Origin: Heterodera schachtii
Lineage: Eukaryota; Nematoda; Chromadorea; Rhabditida; Heteroderidae
NCBI GenBank assembly: GCA_023374025.1
Contig: SIJG01000004.1
Span: 1,547,226-1,611,225, forward strand
DNA length: 64,000 bases
Reading direction: 5' to 3'
Part shown: piece after piece, positions 60,200 to 64,000 of the stretch
How positions within the stretch are numbered: position 1 is the first letter of the stretch
How the letters are laid out: each line of letters begins with the position of its first letter
Made by a program: the position numbers and the translations under genes
The notes under the pieces: model-generated
What the model was told of the DNA's origin: nothing
Database searches by the model: none
Seen by the model: the letters and a program-made list of their open reading frames with translations, nothing else

Positions 60200-60652
60200 T
60201 TTGACAGCTTAAAAATGCTAGGAAAAGTAAGCAAAAATGAAAATGAACCACAAATATTTTACCATGGAAAAGTAAATAGAACAAATTTTGTAAAGAATGG
60301 CACAATTTCCACTAAGGAACCCATCATTTTATTCGATAACAATCAGAAAAAGGAATGAATCAGGAGGGAGAGAAAAGGCGAGAAACCCAAGACCGAAGCT
60401 GACAGATTTGCCAATTTGTGTTCCTTTTTGAAAGTCACGAGCTCCGATTTTGGTTATTTCTCTTTCCCATACGCCCTGACTGGAAACAACAAAAGGAAAA
60501 TTCGTAATAAAAGATCAAAAGATCAAATATAAAGCGAGATGATTTTGTTTTCCCGTCAAATCAAAGATTAACAGTTAAAACTGAACGGTCGAAGGTATGA
60601 AAAATGTTGGTCAGTTTAAGCAAAGACATCCGCTGACTCTGATGAGAAAATC
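60200..60652. other. intergenic between exportin-4 and MRPL24
   Basis: About 450 bases, AT-rich, with no gene. Would be the intercistronic region if the cluster is transcribed together. Confidence 0.4.
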
Positions 60653-63600
60653 CTAAATGTGAAAGGTTTCTTTGGTTGGCGATGTTTTTCTTCCATCAGA
60701 AAACACCTCAAAGTTACTCTGAAAGCGGCGGTTCAGCTGAGAATGGGGTTGGACCGGGAAAGAAATGTCGTCAACGCCGGGGAAAGGGGTCAAAAGTTGG
60801 CTAAACGCTTCCTCCAGGCGCTCTCGGTTTTCTTGATTGGATGGTAAATTGAGCAAATGAGTAACGAAGGCTTTGAATGAATCCTGAAAGTTAATTAGGA
60901 AGGAATAAATAACAAATGCATTGGTGTATGAAAAAAGGACCGGGCCGAGAAGGATGAGGGAAAAAAGTGCGCTGGAAGCATCACTCAGCAAATCCAACTC
61001 GAAGCTGTACTCCATGGCCAATTGAAACATTTTCTTGGGAGAGAAAGGAACAATTGACAGCCAATTTTACAAAAAAAATACCGGAACCAAGGCCAGAAGG
61101 CGTTCCGTCATTGTCGCATATTTGCCCGTTTTCTTTACGGAGTCTTCGACACAATTTGCTGCCAATCCGTTGACAATTTCGAGCGCAGAACGCACTCTGT
61201 CCCCGCCGAAAGAGTAGTCGAGAGCGGCTTTCACACAACGCAAAATATCGTCGAGCATTTGGGGCGGACTTTGGGCAATTCCCTCGGCGGCGATGTCCGA
61301 AACGAAAATGAGCAGCCGAAAGAAAGAGGCGCACAAATGCGGCACATTCAGCAACTCCTCGGTCATCAACGGCAACAACAGCTCCAACCCTGTCGAATGC
61401 ACTTTCATCTACCAATCTCAAAGGCTCCTTCTCCGTTTACCATGCATCGAAATTTTCTCCCTCCCCGCCAAACATTCGGACTCCGTTAACATAAAGAGGG
61501 GGCACATAGGTTTTCGAGTGGAAGAGACAAAGGATTTCGATCAGCGAGCTCAAATCCTGCGTCTGCTGCTCCTCTTCGCTGCTGTCACCGCGCAGCGCAA
61601 AAACCCCGGAACGAAAGCGATGGAATTGCGTTTGCTAAACAATGCAAATGCAAAAACAAAATGCCAAATATAATTCAGATCCTCCCAAATTTCCAGTCTC
61701 TACCAAACAATTACCTTGTAAGCATTAATGAGATCGATGAGAAATTGGTGATAAGGCAAATCAGCACCATGGTCAACTGAAAGCCAAAATTAAAATCAAT
61801 GGCAAAAATTCGAACAAAAAGTAAATGCCGTGAAAGAAGAGAAGATCAGTCGCCGACTTGATGAAGTCGAGAATTGCAGCGACTAGCACTCGAGAGTCGG
61901 GATGGGCAATGATCAGAGGAACACAATGTTGGAAAGCGGGCAACAAAAAGGCTAAAGTGAAATGAAAATCAAGGAAATGCAAATGGCAAAGCACCAAACA
62001 AAGTGTCCGCTGTGTCCGATTGACCAGACTCAGCAACGCCGGCAAAACATTCGAAATAATTGGCCAACGCCGACTCGTCCGAGCAATTCCTTTTGGTGGC
62101 ACATAATGCCAAAAAGCGCGACATCAAAGGGTCGAGAGTCTGGTGAAGGGAAAGTGCCAATTTCAGTATTAAATTCCAATAAATTGTCCCTTCCCATGCT
62201 TACGGTCGCTTTGACTTTGCTGCCAATTTGTTCTTCAAAGGATGGCTCATTTTCAGTCCGACAATGCCTTTTCTCATTCATTTGACCAAGCAAAATCATC
62301 GCTTTTATTAATTCCCTCCGCGAGGGGAGTTTTTCTGTCGAACGAAAATTACGAATTGATACAACAAAATAACAATGGAAATACCAATGTTTAGCTCAGA
62401 GAGAACCGTGTAAAGGTGTTGGTTTGTTGCCAAGTCTTGCGGACGATTTTCAGCAAAATTTCTGATCAATGCTATGGCACTTTTGCAGAGACTGAAAGTG
62501 AATTTTAGAAATTACTAAAAGTTGCGGTAGAAATGGTAACGATTTGCCCCACTTTTTCTCGCTCGGCATTTTCGTCAATATTTGAACAAATTTGTCGAGC
62601 GACAATTGAATTATTTGGGACGACAAATTGCCCCCTCTCGGAATTGTGGGCAAAGATTTGATCTCCGAATTCCTCTCCCTGTCTTCGTCCTGTAAATGTT
62701 CAACCCTTGTCACAACATGGGTTTGATTTGATTTTGTTTTTCACCTCTTCGTTATTCTGCGGAGATTCGGCGGACCAATAAACAGACGGAGTCAGCAGAA
62801 CAAGAAGGTTGTTGAAGTTGGAAAAGGAAGTCTCACAAAGGGTGAGACTCAGCAGAGAAGCGCCGGGGCCCAATTTGACGAGCATTTGGTGTTCCAAAGA
62901 AAACCTAAGGGAAAACGAAAAATTGAAAAATAAAAAACGAAAAACTAACCAAGAAAGGATCTGTGTGGCAATACTGAAGGAAAGTCAGAATCATTAGATA
63001 AAACACAGTGCCATACAGTGTGACGGGGTCCAATTTCCGGGGTATGTCGCGGGGTCGAACGGCGGGTTGGCGAGGCAAGCGCAAAACAGCGACTCCGAGT
63101 CGTCCAATTTGACGAATTCGCCGCTTTTGTAGCCATTGAGACCTATGGAAAAACAAAAATTTAAAGAGAAATGGAATAAATAGAGACATCGCAATGCCAA
63201 CTCTTCAGGGTAATTTCCGATGTTGCTGTACGATGGTTGCCAAATGAAACTGTCTTAAGGAAAGACCAATAAATGAGCAATAATTACCCGTAATTACCGA
63301 TTATGAGCAGAAGCCAGTGAAAGTCTTCCTAAAATTAATCCTTTATAAGTTAATTGTTTCAGATCAATAAGAAAATTGCCACCTGCCAAGTCATTAGTTG
63401 GTCATTAGTGCACGTGCCGACGTCCATGGAACACAACTCGCGCAACCGCTGGACCAAAGCACTGTAAAAACAAAGGCAATTTAATTAATTGTTGGATCGT
63501 AAAAAGCAACCCAATGACGAAATCTGTGAAGTAATCGATGGTATGGAGAGAGAAATGGCCGAGGTCAATGAGCAAATCCATAAAGGTTTTCTGGTCGTCC

Positions 63601-64000
63601 TCCTCCTCCTCATTCTCTTCAAAAATTTCGTTATCGGAAATCTGTGGAAAAACAAAATAAAAGTTAAAGGGCTTAAAAGCATGTCTTTTTAAACTTTTGT
63701 CCGATTTCCGAAAGGAGGCGAAAAAACGGACTTGAAGAAGCACTCGATTATTTTCTGAGTTTGCAGGCGGACAAATTCGTTTATGCCCAATTCATTGTCA
63801 TTATTTAGGGTACGGAGCAAAGTGCGCCATGCAAAAAAGAAATTGACCAATGGCTCGTGGTAAGTGTGGTCATTTTTCTGAATATTTGGAATAAAAACAG
63901 AACAGAAAAGGAGGGAAAAGCCAAAACCAAAGCGAGTTGCATGGAAGGCTCGACGAGAGTGACGATGTTGGAGGAGACGAACTCGACAAAACTGCGCAAC
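60653..64000 (-). CDS. xpo4: exportin-4, 3' part, running off the right edge
   Basis: Exportin-4 is a Ran-dependent nuclear exporter of the importin-beta family (cargoes include eIF5A and SMAD3). It is built of HEAT repeats across many short exons. The C-terminal region matches closely: GLELLLPLMTEELLNVPHLC, FFRLLIFVSDIAAEGIAQSP, DILRCVKAALDYSFGGDRVR, LEIVNGLAANCVEDSVKKTG, then FKAFVTHLLNLPSNQENRER, LEEAFSQLLTPFPGVDD and RRFQSNFEVFSDGR, with the stop at 60653. Upstream pieces (SFVEFVSSNIVTLVEPSMQL near 63980) fit the HEAT solenoid. The 5' end is beyond the window. Individual exon borders in 61700-63900 were not all resolved. Confidence 0.85.

Overview
The window is nuclear DNA of an intron-rich nematode. 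The evidence is a cuticle-collagen gene with the nematode N-terminal domain, very small GT-AG introns (commonly 40-70 bases), and best-family matches to nematode-type genes (AIN/GW182-like, MOLO/TPM-domain, IL-17-receptor-like). A plant-parasitic tylenchid such as a cyst nematode is my inference from the overall style (an atypical cathepsin B and a small secreted Cys-rich peptide); nothing here proves the genus. Exons were built by hand from splice sites with reading-phase bookkeeping, so boundaries marked approximate should be treated that way.

Layout. 0-11 kb: a 4-hydroxyphenylpyruvate-dioxygenase-like gene (minus, running off the left edge), a TMIE-like channel subunit abutting a minisatellite, a single-LIM protein, minor exon candidates, then a GW-repeat protein of the GW182/AIN-1 type. 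11-26 kb: a secreted TPM/MOLO1-domain gene, a two-finger C2H2 gene, a long low-complexity interval full of GA/CT tracts and G runs, and a many-exon collagen. 26-43 kb: a 22-exon CEP290-like centrosomal/ciliary coiled-coil gene, a cathepsin B-like protease without the usual occluding loop, a dsRNA-binding-domain protein, and an SMC1 gene lacking its C-terminal ATPase half. 43-57 kb: several small unknown genes, a secreted 10-Cys peptide, an IL-17-receptor-like SEFIR gene, a UBE2G-type E2, an ankyrin-repeat gene and PRPF3. 57-64 kb: three genes on the minus strand in tandem, exportin-4, mitochondrial ribosomal protein L24 and an OSGEPL1/Qri7-type tRNA-modification enzyme; exportin-4 runs off the right edge.

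Most genes are housekeeping or structural and unrelated in pathway. The notable features are structural. SMC1 stops before its Walker B and signature motifs and is followed in phase by a dsRNA-binding gene. Several introns appear to use GC-AG borders. Four conserved genes need a frame slip or a micro-intron to keep family similarity. Long G/C homopolymers are scattered throughout. The last two make draft-assembly indels a serious alternative to biology, and I say so where it matters.
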